In this document: piece by piece, positions 20,189 through 29,014 of the stretch
Layout of the letters: each line of letters opens with the position of its first letter
Position numbering within the stretch: position 1 is the first letter of the stretch
Source of the DNA: Paenibacillus sp. IHBB 10380
Lineage (GTDB): Bacteria > Bacillota > Bacilli > Paenibacillales > Paenibacillaceae
Assembly (NCBI RefSeq): GCF_000949425.1
Contig: NZ_CP010976.1
Span: forward strand, 5,518,001-5,582,000
Direction of reading: 5' to 3'
Length of the DNA stretch: 64,000 nucleotides
The notes under the pieces: model-generated
Databases searched by the model: none
What the model was told of the DNA's origin: nothing
Seen by the model: only the letters and a program-made list of their open reading frames with translations
Position numbers and translations under genes: made by a program

Positions 20189-21118
20189 ATGTCTGCATTT
20201 TTCAAAAGCATTAAAAGGGATAAAGCACTGTATTTCTTGGCATTACCAGGGACATTATGGTTTCTAATTTTTTGTTATCTACCGATGTTTGGAACGATTA
20301 TTGCGTTCAAGGATTTTAAAATTCATCGGGATGGATTTTTTGCAAGCGTTTTTAATAGTAAGTGGGTTGGATTGGATAATTTCCAATTTTTGTTTTCGAC
20401 AGAAGACGCATATATTATTACAAGAAATACGATTCTTTATAATTTAGCTTTAATATTTATTGGTCTCGTTCTTGCGGTTACCATTGCGATCACCTTAAAT
20501 GAGCTTGTAAACAAGCGGATGGCCAAAGTGTATCAAACGGCGATGTTTATGCCTTATTTCCTTTCATGGGTCATTATTAGTTTCTTTACGTTCAGCTTCT
20601 TAAGCGTAGATAAAGGGGTACTGAATCAAATCATTATTTTCTTTGGTGGCGATCCAATCTCTTGGTATGCGGATACACGATTCTGGCCTCTCATTATCAT
20701 CTTTATGGGAATCTGGAAATCTATTGGATATTCAAGCGTTGTCTACTTAGCGGCCATTGCGGGCATCGACAAGTCTTACTATGAAGCGGCTATGATTGAT
20801 GGCGCGAGTAAATGGCAGCAAATTAAGTATATTACGCTTCCACTGCTTAAACCGTTAATGATCATTCTTACTATTCTAGCTATCGGTGGTATTTTTAGAT
20901 CTGACTTTGGTTTATTCTATCAAATCCCTCGGGATTCCGGTGTTATTTACTCGGTGACGAACGTTATTGATACGTATATCTACCGAAGCATGAGTACGAG
21001 TGGAAATCTAGGTATGAGTACTGCAGCGGGCTTGTATCAATCGTTGGTGGGCTTTGTCTTAGTTATGTTGACGAATGCTATTGTGAAGAAGATCAGTAAA
21101 GAGAACGCTATATTCTAG
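20189..21118 (+). CDS. LplB-type ABC sugar permease
   Basis: A 309-residue inner-membrane permease with six predicted TM segments and the EAA-type cytoplasmic loop YYEAAMIDGASKWQQIKYITLPLLKP (residues about 200-226), which docks the ATPase. It belongs to the LplB group of oligosaccharide importers that cooperate with a YtcP-like permease and an LplA-like binding lipoprotein, exactly the next two genes. No ATPase gene is present; such systems usually share MsmX-like ATPases encoded elsewhere. The 260 bases upstream hold a terminator and a cre-like site. Confidence 0.93.
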   Translation: MSAFFKSIKRDKALYFLALPGTLWFLIFCYLPMFGTIIAFKDFKIHRDGFFASVFNSKWVGLDNFQFLFSTEDAYIITRNTILYNLALIFIGLVLAVTIAITLNELVNKRMAKVYQTAMFMPYFLSWVIISFFTFSFLSVDKGVLNQIIIFFGGDPISWYADTRFWPLIIIFMGIWKSIGYSSVVYLAAIAGIDKSYYEAAMIDGASKWQQIKYITLPLLKPLMIILTILAIGGIFRSDFGLFYQIPRDSGVIYSVTNVIDTYIYRSMSTSGNLGMSTAAGLYQSLVGFVLVMLTNAIVKKISKENAIF

Positions 21119-21138
21119 AAAGGAAGGCAGTGGACGTT

Positions 21139-22095
21139 ATGGAAGTAGTCAAGCAAAATATGAATTCGCCTAAGCGTGTATTCAAGCGTAAGCCAAAAGA
21201 AGTCGACAACAACGCCATTTCTTCCTTTTGGAATGTGGTATTAAATATTATTATTGGATTGTTCGCTTTTACTTGCGTGTTTCCTTTTCTGTTTGTAATT
21301 GCGATTTCTTTTACAGATGAGAAAGTACTTGCTTTAAATGGTTTTAGCTTAATCCCAGAAAAATTTAGTCTGGCAGCTTATGAGTTTGTGTTTAACACGG
21401 GTGAGCAGTTGTTTCGCTCATTTGGAGTCACGTTGTTAGTTACTGTACTAGGAACGATCATCAGCTTAATTCTCATTACAACCTATGCCTATGTCATTTC
21501 GCGGAGATCGTTCCGTCATCGCAATTTTTTCAGCTTTTTCGCATTCTTTACGATGCTATTTGCGGGCGGAATGGTCCCTAACTATATTGTAGTTACGCAA
21601 TTCCTACATGTGCAGAATACGATATGGGCCTTGATATTGCCTCAGGCGATGAATGCATTCTTTATTCTAGTCATGCGTACATTCTTCCAGACGACAGTGC
21701 CTGATGCACTTGTTGAGGCTGCAAAAATTGATGGTGCGAGTGAAATGCGGACGTTTGTGCAAATTGTACTTCCGATTTCTTTACCGGGTATCGCAACAAT
21801 CGGATTGTTTAGTACGCTGGGGTATTGGAATGATTGGTTTAATGCACTGCTTTATATCGATAATGCGAACCTTGTACCCCTTCAAGCCATGCTGATGCGT
21901 ATCCAGAATAATATGGAGTTCATCATTCAGAACAGTATGCAGATGGGCTCAAGCTTTGAGATTGCTGCGACAATGCCGAAGGAAACGGTTCGTATGGCGA
22001 TGGTTGTCCTTGCTACCTTGCCGATTGCTTTAGCTTATCCGTTCTTCCAAAAGTACTTCGTTAAAGGCTTAACAGTCGGTTCATTAAAGGAATAA
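21139..22095 (+). CDS. YtcP-type ABC sugar permease
   Basis: A 318-residue permease with six TM segments and the EAA loop LVEAAKIDGASEMRTFVQIVLP around residue 195. It forms a heterodimer with the preceding permease. ATG 21139 is preceded by AAAGGAAGG at 11 bases; a GTG at 21130 is too close to that site. It is 20 bases after the first permease and 77 bases before the binding-protein gene, so the three form one operon. Confidence 0.92.
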   Translation: MEVVKQNMNSPKRVFKRKPKEVDNNAISSFWNVVLNIIIGLFAFTCVFPFLFVIAISFTDEKVLALNGFSLIPEKFSLAAYEFVFNTGEQLFRSFGVTLLVTVLGTIISLILITTYAYVISRRSFRHRNFFSFFAFFTMLFAGGMVPNYIVVTQFLHVQNTIWALILPQAMNAFFILVMRTFFQTTVPDALVEAAKIDGASEMRTFVQIVLPISLPGIATIGLFSTLGYWNDWFNALLYIDNANLVPLQAMLMRIQNNMEFIIQNSMQMGSSFEIAATMPKETVRMAMVVLATLPIALAYPFFQKYFVKGLTVGSLKE

Positions 22096-22172
22096 CACTT
22101 GTGTTGTTTGTATTCCTTTTTGAAAATATAAGAAATGGAAGAAACTCATCAATATAAAGGGGGATAACAGAA

Positions 22173-23660
22173 ATGAAAGTAAAAAAAGGTTTAACGCTCG
22201 CGCTAGTCGGAACAATGCTCTTTTCCGGTCTTCTTGCTGGATGTGGTTCAAAAAATGATACAAATACAGCCAATACAACGGAAAATTCATCAGGGTTAAA
22301 GCCTTATGAGCTGAAAATGTATTTAGTGGGTGGACCACAAAAGGATTTGGATCTTGTATTGAAAGAAATTAATAAATATACACAAGAAAAAATTAATGCG
22401 ACTGTGAACATTCAAATGTTCGATTGGGGCGATTACGATAAGCGGATGCAAGTGATTACGGCTTCTGGTGAGCCATATGACATCGCATTTACAGCATCTT
22501 GGACGAATGACTTCCGTCGAAATGCAGCTAACGGTACCTTCATGGGACTGAATGACTTATTAGATAAATACGGAAAAGAGACCAAAGCAGCTTTGGACCC
22601 ACGGTTCTTAGAAGGTACTAAAATTAAAGGTGAGATCTATGGAGTTCCTGTAAACAAGGAGCTTGGGCAGCAATGGGTATGGCGCTTCAATAAAAAATAT
22701 GTTGATAAATACAACATGGACATTACCAATGTACGTACATTGGAAGAACTAGAGCCATTACTTAAAACAATTAAAGAGGGCGAGCCCGCCGATATTACAC
22801 CGCTAGCTGTTCCTAAAAACTATAAACCATACATGCCATTTGACTATGTTCTAGGTGATGAATTGCCAATTGGTGTGTACATGGATTCCAAAGATGGTAA
22901 GGTTGTAAATGTTCTTGAATCACCTGAACTGGCACAATCGTTAGATACTATGCGTAGATTCTACACAGCTGGTTACTTACGTCCAGATGTAGCGACACTC
23001 GATGGTATTGACAACATTAAAACAGGTCAATGGTTCGCAGATCGCGAAATTACACAACCATATGCCGAAAAGGGTTGGTCACGTGGAGCAGGTTACGAAA
23101 TTATATCCTCACCGATGCATGATCCTTATGTGTATACACAGTCTGCAGCAGGTTCTATGCATGCGATTTCAGTAACATCAGGTGACCCTGATCGTGCGAT
23201 GATGTTCTTGAATCTCTTGAATACAGATAAATACCTACGTAATTTGTTCAACTATGGAATCGAAGGCACACATTATAAGAAAATTTCCGATAACGTCATT
23301 GAAGATCTACCTGCAATGAATGATAATTATGCCATGCCTGGCTTCTCCCTTGGGAATATGTTCCTGACCTATCTACATGCGGATGAGCCTGCTGATAAGT
23401 GGGATGCTTTCAAGAAGTTTAACGATTCTTCGAAAGAAGCACCTACATTTGGTTTTGCATTTGATCCAACACCTGTAAAAACAGAAGTAGCTGCAATCAA
23501 TAACGTATCCAAAGAATTTATTCCTGCCTTATACACAGGTTCTATAGATCCTAAATCTTTTCTGCCAAAAGCAACGAAAAAATTCAAAGAAGCGGGCATT
23601 GATAAAGTGATCGCGGAAGTCCAAAAGCAATTTGATGAATGGAAAGAGACAAAGAAATAA
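22173..23660 (+). CDS. LplA-type extracellular solute-binding lipoprotein
   Basis: A 495-residue substrate-binding lipoprotein: signal peptide with lipobox LLAGC (Cys24), a linker of Asn/Thr, then a family 1 binding-protein fold of the usual length. It captures the oligosaccharide outside the membrane and delivers it to the two permeases upstream. A good AAAGGGGG site precedes the ATG. The substrate is likely a mannose-containing N-glycan released by the GH85 enzyme; this comes only from the context. A strong terminator follows. Confidence 0.92.
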   Translation: MKVKKGLTLALVGTMLFSGLLAGCGSKNDTNTANTTENSSGLKPYELKMYLVGGPQKDLDLVLKEINKYTQEKINATVNIQMFDWGDYDKRMQVITASGEPYDIAFTASWTNDFRRNAANGTFMGLNDLLDKYGKETKAALDPRFLEGTKIKGEIYGVPVNKELGQQWVWRFNKKYVDKYNMDITNVRTLEELEPLLKTIKEGEPADITPLAVPKNYKPYMPFDYVLGDELPIGVYMDSKDGKVVNVLESPELAQSLDTMRRFYTAGYLRPDVATLDGIDNIKTGQWFADREITQPYAEKGWSRGAGYEIISSPMHDPYVYTQSAAGSMHAISVTSGDPDRAMMFLNLLNTDKYLRNLFNYGIEGTHYKKISDNVIEDLPAMNDNYAMPGFSLGNMFLTYLHADEPADKWDAFKKFNDSSKEAPTFGFAFDPTPVKTEVAAINNVSKEFIPALYTGSIDPKSFLPKATKKFKEAGIDKVIAEVQKQFDEWKETKK

Positions 23661-23692
23661 TTTCTATGGAACATAAATGATAATGATGAATG

Positions 23693-23719
23693 AAAACGGG
23701 CAGCCTAGCTGTCCGTTTT
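23693..23719 (+). terminator. terminator of the sugar transporter operon
   Basis: AAAACGGGCAG pairs with CTGTCCGTTTT (one G-T pair) around a five-base loop, followed by a T/C-rich tail. Confidence 0.8.
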
Positions 23720-23811
23720 CTCTATTTAAATTGGGGGAATTTAATTCTTTAAGTATCATAGAGAAGTCCCTGTAGGATAGACCACTGAACCACAGACACA
23801 TTTGTGGTGCT

Positions 23812-23934
23812 ACGGTAGCGGATTATCTTTACGATCGCTGTTGCCCTCTGATTTCTTGATTTTATACCGCTTAAAATCAGAGGGCAAAGGCGAACGCTAG
23901 CGCTTCTCCAGGACAATTCCGCCCCCTTCGCTAC
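23812..23934. repeat. structured non-coding element, possibly a dispersed repeat
   Basis: In the 687-base gap after the transporter operon, TGCCCTCTGATTT (23842-23854) pairs with AAATCAGAGGGCA (from 23874), and this hairpin sits inside an outer pairing of GTAGCGGA (23815-23822) with TCCGC...CGCTAC (ending 23934). The composition is visibly GC-richer than its surroundings and no ORF fits. It has the look of a repeated intergenic element; only one copy is in this window. Confidence 0.45.
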
Positions 23935-24062
23935 TTCGAACTTCATCCATTACTTTGGTTTACACGCAGGCAGGTCTTCACGATGATTCCAAAGTAGACA
24001 CCTATTACTTTGATATTGAAAAGTGTAAACAATATCCTTTGAGAGAGGGGAGAAGTACATAA

Positions 24063-24105
24063 AAAGGGCGACTTTTCATTCAGAATGGAATGGGAAGTCG
24101 CCTTT
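24063..24105. terminator. hairpin in the gap before the Cof gene
   Basis: AAAGGGCGACTT pairs with AAGTCGCC-TTT around a 20-base loop. No gene directly precedes it, so it may be an old terminator. Confidence 0.5.
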
Positions 24106-24286
24106 GTCAATTTAAATTCAACTTACCATTAATTAACAATAAAGGGGATGTGTTGTGTAGATAATCCCCTAATTTGTCACACAATACTACATAATTAAAC
24201 AAAAGACATCTTTATAGACTAGCTAGTTAAATCTATAAAATCTAAGGGTTCTTTTTGCAAGATTGGTAAAGGATAACGAGTCCATA

Positions 24287-24338
24287 ACAACAAATAGGCT
24301 ACCTGATCTCAGATGAGATGGGGTAGCCTATTTGTTGT
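24287..24338 (-). terminator. terminator downstream of the Cof phosphatase gene
   Basis: ACAACAAATAGGCTACC pairs perfectly with GGTAGCCTATTTGTTGT, ten bases past the stop of the minus-strand gene. Confidence 0.85.
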
Positions 24339-24347
24339 CTTGGTGAT

Positions 24348-25130
24348 CTAGCTTAACAATCCTAGCATCTGGAGTCCGTGTAGGATACCGTCTTCATCCA
24401 CTGGCTTGGTTACATATTTCGCGGCTGCCTTCGCCTCAGGGATCGCATTTCCCATAGCCACACTGTTGGTGATCGTTGACAGCATTTCAATATCATTCAG
24501 AGCATCTCCAAAAGCATATTGATATTCTGGGGCGATGCCTAGCTTGTCCGTAATTTTGCGAATGCCCTTCGCTTTAGTACCTCCCGCTGGAACGACATCT
24601 ACAGCATTAAGATGCCACCTTACGAAATCGAAAGATTCAAACACCTCTTCATAGAAGGATTCATTTTCTGTTTGACACATGAGCAGAGATTGATAGATGT
24701 CTCGATCTACATGGTATAAAGGATCGTGGGAGGGGATAACTACGGCTTTTAACGTGTTAATTGTTTTAGTTACAAATTCATCATTAGGCACGTTCGCCTT
24801 CATATCCTCATGATCCATGTAGACCATCGCATGTTCATGCAGAAGGGCTAACTGGGTTAAAGCCTGTAAAGCTTTCCTATTCAAAGGATTTGTATAAATA
24901 ACCTCTCCTCGAAGCACGACATATTGACCGTTATAGCTAACATAAGTATCAATTCCAAGCTGTTCACGAAGGTCTTTGAACATAAATGGCGCCCGACCTG
25001 TTGCGATGGCTACTTCGTAACCGCGGTCTTTTAAATCAAAGATCGCTCGTTCCGCAGACTGGGGAAGCTCTTTATTGTGATCTAAAAGGGTACCGTCGAT
25101 ATCAAAGAAAATAATACGATTGTGGGACAT
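24348..25130 (-). CDS. Cof-type HAD phosphatase
   Basis: A 260-residue haloacid-dehalogenase-family hydrolase. Motif I FFDIDGTLLD (nucleophile Asp9, acid/base Asp11), motif II near SGLRATGRAP-type sequence (here AIATGRAP), motif III Lys in GTKAKGIRK and motif IV FGDALNDIEML are all visible, with the C2 cap between motifs II and III. This subgroup dephosphorylates sugar phosphates and cofactors such as FMN or PLP. AGGTG precedes the ATG by seven bases. It is monocistronic and diverges from the secreted protein gene at 25339. Substrate unknown. Confidence 0.9.
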   Translation of the reverse strand: MSHNRIIFFDIDGTLLDHNKELPQSAERAIFDLKDRGYEVAIATGRAPFMFKDLREQLGIDTYVSYNGQYVVLRGEVIYTNPLNRKALQALTQLALLHEHAMVYMDHEDMKANVPNDEFVTKTINTLKAVVIPSHDPLYHVDRDIYQSLLMCQTENESFYEEVFESFDFVRWHLNAVDVVPAGGTKAKGIRKITDKLGIAPEYQYAFGDALNDIEMLSTITNSVAMGNAIPEAKAAAKYVTKPVDEDGILHGLQMLGLLS

Positions 25131-25338
25131 GTTGAAACACCTAATTTCTCTAATATTTGGTTTCTACTCATTGGATGAGTCATCGTGCCAAGAAAGAGCA
25201 TGTCTTCATCATATTCGAAATATGGATGAGGTATTGTGAACAAATTGTGACGCGAAAACTTTTTGAGACTTTCCAAACGTCTACTTAGGGAGTGTAGCAA
25301 AGACTCACTTAAATAATAAGATGGAGCGTGAATTTATA

Positions 25339-26460
25339 ATGAAAAAGAATCCTTTTAACATGTTGAAACTTGGTGTAGTCGGATGTGCAATGTTGGTTGG
25401 AGCGAGTGCTGCGATTGTACCTATGACGGGAATAGTATCCGCTAAGGCGTTGAAAATAAGTGAAAAAGGTTCCGTTATTACTTCAACAGGGAGTCCGATT
25501 TCTACCGTCTCTAATTCTGGGATCTTAGTTAAAGAAGAAATTCTTAAATCCTTAAACACAAATTTGAAAACAAATATTAAAGTACCGCAGTTAACAGGAA
25601 TGTTAGATACGAAATATCAGGAAGAGATGAACGATATTATATTATCTCATGCTGGAAAGGATCTAGCAAAGTGGGAAAGTGATGCGTCTGAAGCGGCAGC
25701 AAAGGCTAAAAAAGAAGGTGTCGAGTATCGCCCTTACGAGCTAACCATTGATTATAGCTTAAAAGAAAATAAAACGAGTCATCCTTCTGGAATCGTGTCG
25801 CTTGTCATTACTACTGAAGGAGCAACAGGTGGAACCAGTATGCCTCGTGTAGATACATATAATGTATTCAATACTAAGCAAGCGCAGCGGATTACCTTAT
25901 CGGACTTGTTCGGGGACAACTTCAAGAAAAAGCTGGACGCCGGTATACTTGCGAAGATCAATAAGGATCCTGAGAACTATTTCAAAGAAGATTTCAAAGG
26001 CGTTAACGAAGAACAGGATTTCTATGTTGAACAAGGTGAGGTTGTCATCTTATTCCCTAAATATAGTATAGCTCCAGGCTCAACGGGTACACCGGAATTC
26101 CATTTCAGTATTGCGGAGAACGGGACTGTGAAGCCGAAACCGGTAGTAACGACTCCAGCAGGAACCGTTAAACTGGATTTACAAAAGGTAGCTAACTACA
26201 AGAATGCTAAAGGGATTACCATGGTGTCATTGCGAGATGTGGCGAAAAATTTGGGTTATGAAATCAAGTGGAACCAAGCTAAGCAGTCCGCCGAATTGAA
26301 GAAGGGTGCGCAACAGACACATGTATCCTTAGGTAAAGATTCGTATTTCTTTGCTAAAAAGGCACCTGTCGCTTTAGGGGCAGCTCCTATTATAAAGAAG
26401 GGTGCGATATACGTGCCAGTTAAGTTTGTTTCCGATATTTTAGGTGTGGAAGTGAAGTAA
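25339..26460 (+). CDS. secreted RsiV-like (DUF4163/DUF3298) protein with copper-amine-oxidase-type stalk domain
   Basis: A 373-residue exported protein. A signal peptide (hydrophobic core to about residue 30, SAKA) is followed by a DUF4163/DUF3298 region (YELTIDYSLKENK to NEEQDFYVEQGEVVILFPKY) that closely parallels the C-terminal domain of the RsiV encoded at 29015 (NKDQDFYINDKGQLVISFNKY). The last 90 residues form a copper amine oxidase N-terminal-like domain (MVSLRDVAKNLGYEIKWNQA, YVPVKFVSDILG), a wall-associated module. In RsiV this region binds lysozyme, so lysozyme binding is inferred here. I prefer ATG 25339; ATG 25321 lacks any ribosome binding site. It precedes oatA-sigV-rsiV. Confidence 0.8.
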   Translation: MKKNPFNMLKLGVVGCAMLVGASAAIVPMTGIVSAKALKISEKGSVITSTGSPISTVSNSGILVKEEILKSLNTNLKTNIKVPQLTGMLDTKYQEEMNDIILSHAGKDLAKWESDASEAAAKAKKEGVEYRPYELTIDYSLKENKTSHPSGIVSLVITTEGATGGTSMPRVDTYNVFNTKQAQRITLSDLFGDNFKKKLDAGILAKINKDPENYFKEDFKGVNEEQDFYVEQGEVVILFPKYSIAPGSTGTPEFHFSIAENGTVKPKPVVTTPAGTVKLDLQKVANYKNAKGITMVSLRDVAKNLGYEIKWNQAKQSAELKKGAQQTHVSLGKDSYFFAKKAPVALGAAPIIKKGAIYVPVKFVSDILGVEVK

Positions 26461-26482
26461 AGAGAGGCTTAGGCCTCTTTCT
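26459..26482 (+). terminator. terminator after the RsiV-like secreted protein
   Basis: AAAGAG-A-GGC pairs with GGCCTCTTT around TTA, with a T/C tail, directly at the stop codon. Confidence 0.6.
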
Positions 26483-26523
26483 TATATTTCTATGAGAAAC
26501 GGTTACCGTCCCTTAAGGACGGC
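26482..26523 (+). repeat. hairpin repeat, copy 1
   Basis: TTATATTTCTATGAGAAACG and the following GTTACCGTCCC are identical to copy 2 at 31582 except for one base. CCGTCC pairs with GGACGG around CTTAA. The closing outer stem of copy 2 is missing here. It lies between the RsiV-like gene and oatA. Confidence 0.7.
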
Positions 26524-26553
26524 GAATAAATAACGTTGAAGGAATGAACTACC

Positions 26554-28455
26554 ATGAAAGACATCAAGAATACATTTCAGAATAGAGTTAAGGGTAAGGC
26601 TGATCACTCCTCTCACAGACGATATATGCCGGGATTAGATGGACTCAGGGCACTCTCTGTAATAGCCGTTGTTGCGTATCACCTCAACTTGAGTTGGGCT
26701 CCAGGAGGACTCTTAGGTGTCGGGATTTTCTTTGTTCTGTCCGGTTATTTAATTACAGATCAGATTGTCACACTATGGAAGCACAACAGGAGGCTTGATC
26801 TTAAAGATTTCTGGATAAGAAGAGCACGCCGGTTACTGCCAGCCATGTTCGTCATGCTAGCCTTCGTTGCCGTATGGCTTACATTGTTCGATCGACCCCG
26901 ACTGGCAGCGTTACAGGGTGACTTTATATCTACGGCGCTCTATTTCAACAACTGGTGGCTCATTTTTCACAATGTATCCTATTTCGAAAGCTTTGGCCCC
27001 GCTTCTCCTATAGGACATCTGTGGTCGCTAGCCATCGAGGAACAGTTCTATTTAATATGGCCATTGGTTATCATTGTTGGATTGCACATTGCACCTCAGC
27101 GCGGTAAACTCATTTTGCTGACTCTTGCAGGGGCAGTAGTCTCGGCTCTAGCTATGGCACTGATCTATCAACCGGGGATTGACCCAAGCAGGGTCTACTA
27201 CGGAACCGATACTAGAGCCTTCGGTCTACTCATTGGAGCCGCACTCGCTTTCGCGTTGCCTAGCCAGAACATGGTTAGTACAATTTCGCACAGATCTCGC
27301 AACGTCCTTGATCTGACTGGAGGCATCGGACTTTTCATCATCATTCTTATGATTGGGCGAACGAATCAATATGGAAGTTTCCTCTATTATGGCGGTTTGG
27401 TCCTGATGTCGATCCTCTCTGCGATTGTAATAGCTGTACTCGCTCATCCAGCTAGCCGACTAGCTACAATGATGGGATGCAAGCCATTGCGTTGGATTGG
27501 CGTACGCTCCTATAGTATTTATATATGGCATTACCCAGTCATTATTCTAACCACTCCTACTGTGGATACGGGGGGATTCGATGGCTTCCGTGTTCTTGCT
27601 CAGCTAGGAGCTAGTATCCTTCTGGCCGCACTATCATGGAGGTTCGTCGAGGAACCCATTCGTCATGGTTTATTAGGAAGACTAAGGATGAAAATAAACG
27701 TTCGTCCACGTTATAAGTTTCGAGCTATATCCATTGTAGGGGTAGGGCTGCTACTCTTATTGTCCATTTCCTGCAATAGCAACTTGGATAAGAAGGCCTC
27801 AGTCCAACTGAAACCAGATATAGCTAATCACGATACAGAGGGTCATTCCGTTGTAACGGTAAATCCTAAAGATGAGGACAATTCGGAAGTCACGGAAGAA
27901 GCGGAACAACCTCTCGTCATACCCCAGACACATGACAACAATGAAGCACCGGAGAAGCCAGAAACAACGGAGAGAGAAGCAGGTAAAGGAGTTACCGCTA
28001 TAGGTGATTCTGTTATTCTTGATGCGGCTCCTTTTCTAGGGAAGCTTCTGCCAGGCGTCGTGGTTGATGGTAAGGTGGGTAGACAGATGTCACAGGCACA
28101 GGAAGTGGTCGATCAACTTAAGAGAAATGGGAGACTTGGTAATCGAGTCATTATTGAACTAGGTACGAATGGGTCTTTTAATACCAAAGAGTTACGACAA
28201 TTACTTACTTCACTTGATGATGCCCAGCAAATCGTACTGGTGAATACCCGTGTCCCGAGAAGATGGCAAAATACTGTCAACTCGGCGCTTACAAAGGTGG
28301 CTGCAGATTTCCCTAAGGCTACGATTGTAGACTGGTACTCTGCGAGTGAGGGCAATAATTCGTACTTCTCCAATGATGGCGTCCATCTCACACGAGAGGG
28401 GGCTGAGTTCTATGCCTCGCTTGTAGCTAAGGTCGTTCAGGAGGAGAAGTTATGA
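26554..28455 (+). CDS. oatA: peptidoglycan O-acetyltransferase, OatA type
   Basis: A 633-residue acyltransferase-3 membrane protein with about ten TM segments (residues 35-400), motif MPGLDGLRALSVIAVVAYH at the N-terminus and the GVGIFFVLSGYLIT segment. After a charged linker the extracytoplasmic SGNH esterase-like domain carries the catalytic Ser in IGDSV (near residue 484), GTNG, and DGVHLT (Asp/His near 608). OatA proteins acetylate muramic acid O-6 and block lysozyme. The SigV and RsiV genes downstream match the B. subtilis sigV-rsiV-oatA set in a different order. Confidence 0.9.
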   Translation: MKDIKNTFQNRVKGKADHSSHRRYMPGLDGLRALSVIAVVAYHLNLSWAPGGLLGVGIFFVLSGYLITDQIVTLWKHNRRLDLKDFWIRRARRLLPAMFVMLAFVAVWLTLFDRPRLAALQGDFISTALYFNNWWLIFHNVSYFESFGPASPIGHLWSLAIEEQFYLIWPLVIIVGLHIAPQRGKLILLTLAGAVVSALAMALIYQPGIDPSRVYYGTDTRAFGLLIGAALAFALPSQNMVSTISHRSRNVLDLTGGIGLFIIILMIGRTNQYGSFLYYGGLVLMSILSAIVIAVLAHPASRLATMMGCKPLRWIGVRSYSIYIWHYPVIILTTPTVDTGGFDGFRVLAQLGASILLAALSWRFVEEPIRHGLLGRLRMKINVRPRYKFRAISIVGVGLLLLLSISCNSNLDKKASVQLKPDIANHDTEGHSVVTVNPKDEDNSEVTEEAEQPLVIPQTHDNNEAPEKPETTEREAGKGVTAIGDSVILDAAPFLGKLLPGVVVDGKVGRQMSQAQEVVDQLKRNGRLGNRVIIELGTNGSFNTKELRQLLTSLDDAQQIVLVNTRVPRRWQNTVNSALTKVAADFPKATIVDWYSASEGNNSYFSNDGVHLTREGAEFYASLVAKVVQEEKL

Positions 28456-28506
28456 GGCATCATAGAGATGAAGGTAAGCATTAAAAAAGAGAAGGGTATT
28501 GCGATC

Positions 28507-28992
28507 ATGACCAAGAAGAATATAGAAAAACTACTCACTCGTTGTGTAACCGACAACAAGGAGAATGTATATCGATTAGCTTACAGTTATGTGAAGAATC
28601 AAGAGGATGCATTGGACATTGTGCAAGACTCTATCTATAAAGCATTCACATCCATCGGACTACTTAAGGATCCTGAAGCTGTGAAGAGTTGGTTCTATCG
28701 AATTGTGGTCAATACCTCATTAGATTGTCTGAGGAAACACAAGAAAGTCCAACCTGTAGAGGATGAGAAACTCGAATTATATAGTCCCGGGATGGAAGAC
28801 ATCTATCAAGATATTGATCTAGAAAGAACGCTTGATGATCTGCCTGATAAGTACCGAAGTGTCATCGTGCTTAGATATTTCGAAGACCTAAAGATCGAGG
28901 AAGTGGCAAACGTATTAGGTGAAAACGTAAATACGATAAAAACCCGACTATATCAAGCGCTTCAGCTATTAAGAGTCGAAATGAGCGAATGA
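28507..28992 (+). CDS. sigV: ECF sigma factor, SigV type
   Basis: A 161-residue extracytoplasmic-function sigma factor: region 2 (YRLAYSYVKNQEDALDIVQDS) and region 4 (LPDKYRSVIVLRYFEDLKIEE, with the helix-turn-helix TIKTRLYQALQLL). Its anti-sigma gene rsiV follows after 22 bases and oatA precedes, as in lysozyme-inducible SigV systems. I prefer ATG 28507, ten bases after AAGGG; the frame also has an ATG at 28468 with only a distant site in the end of oatA. Confidence 0.88.
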   Translation: MTKKNIEKLLTRCVTDNKENVYRLAYSYVKNQEDALDIVQDSIYKAFTSIGLLKDPEAVKSWFYRIVVNTSLDCLRKHKKVQPVEDEKLELYSPGMEDIYQDIDLERTLDDLPDKYRSVIVLRYFEDLKIEEVANVLGENVNTIKTRLYQALQLLRVEMSE

Positions 28993-29014
28993 TCTTCAAA
29001 GGAGATAAAGTAGG

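Noticed and set aside
25255..25290. ECF-type promoter (GAAAAC ... CGTC) before the RsiV-like gene
   Set aside because: The spacing is about two bases longer than normal for SigV/SigW-type promoters, so I do not claim it.
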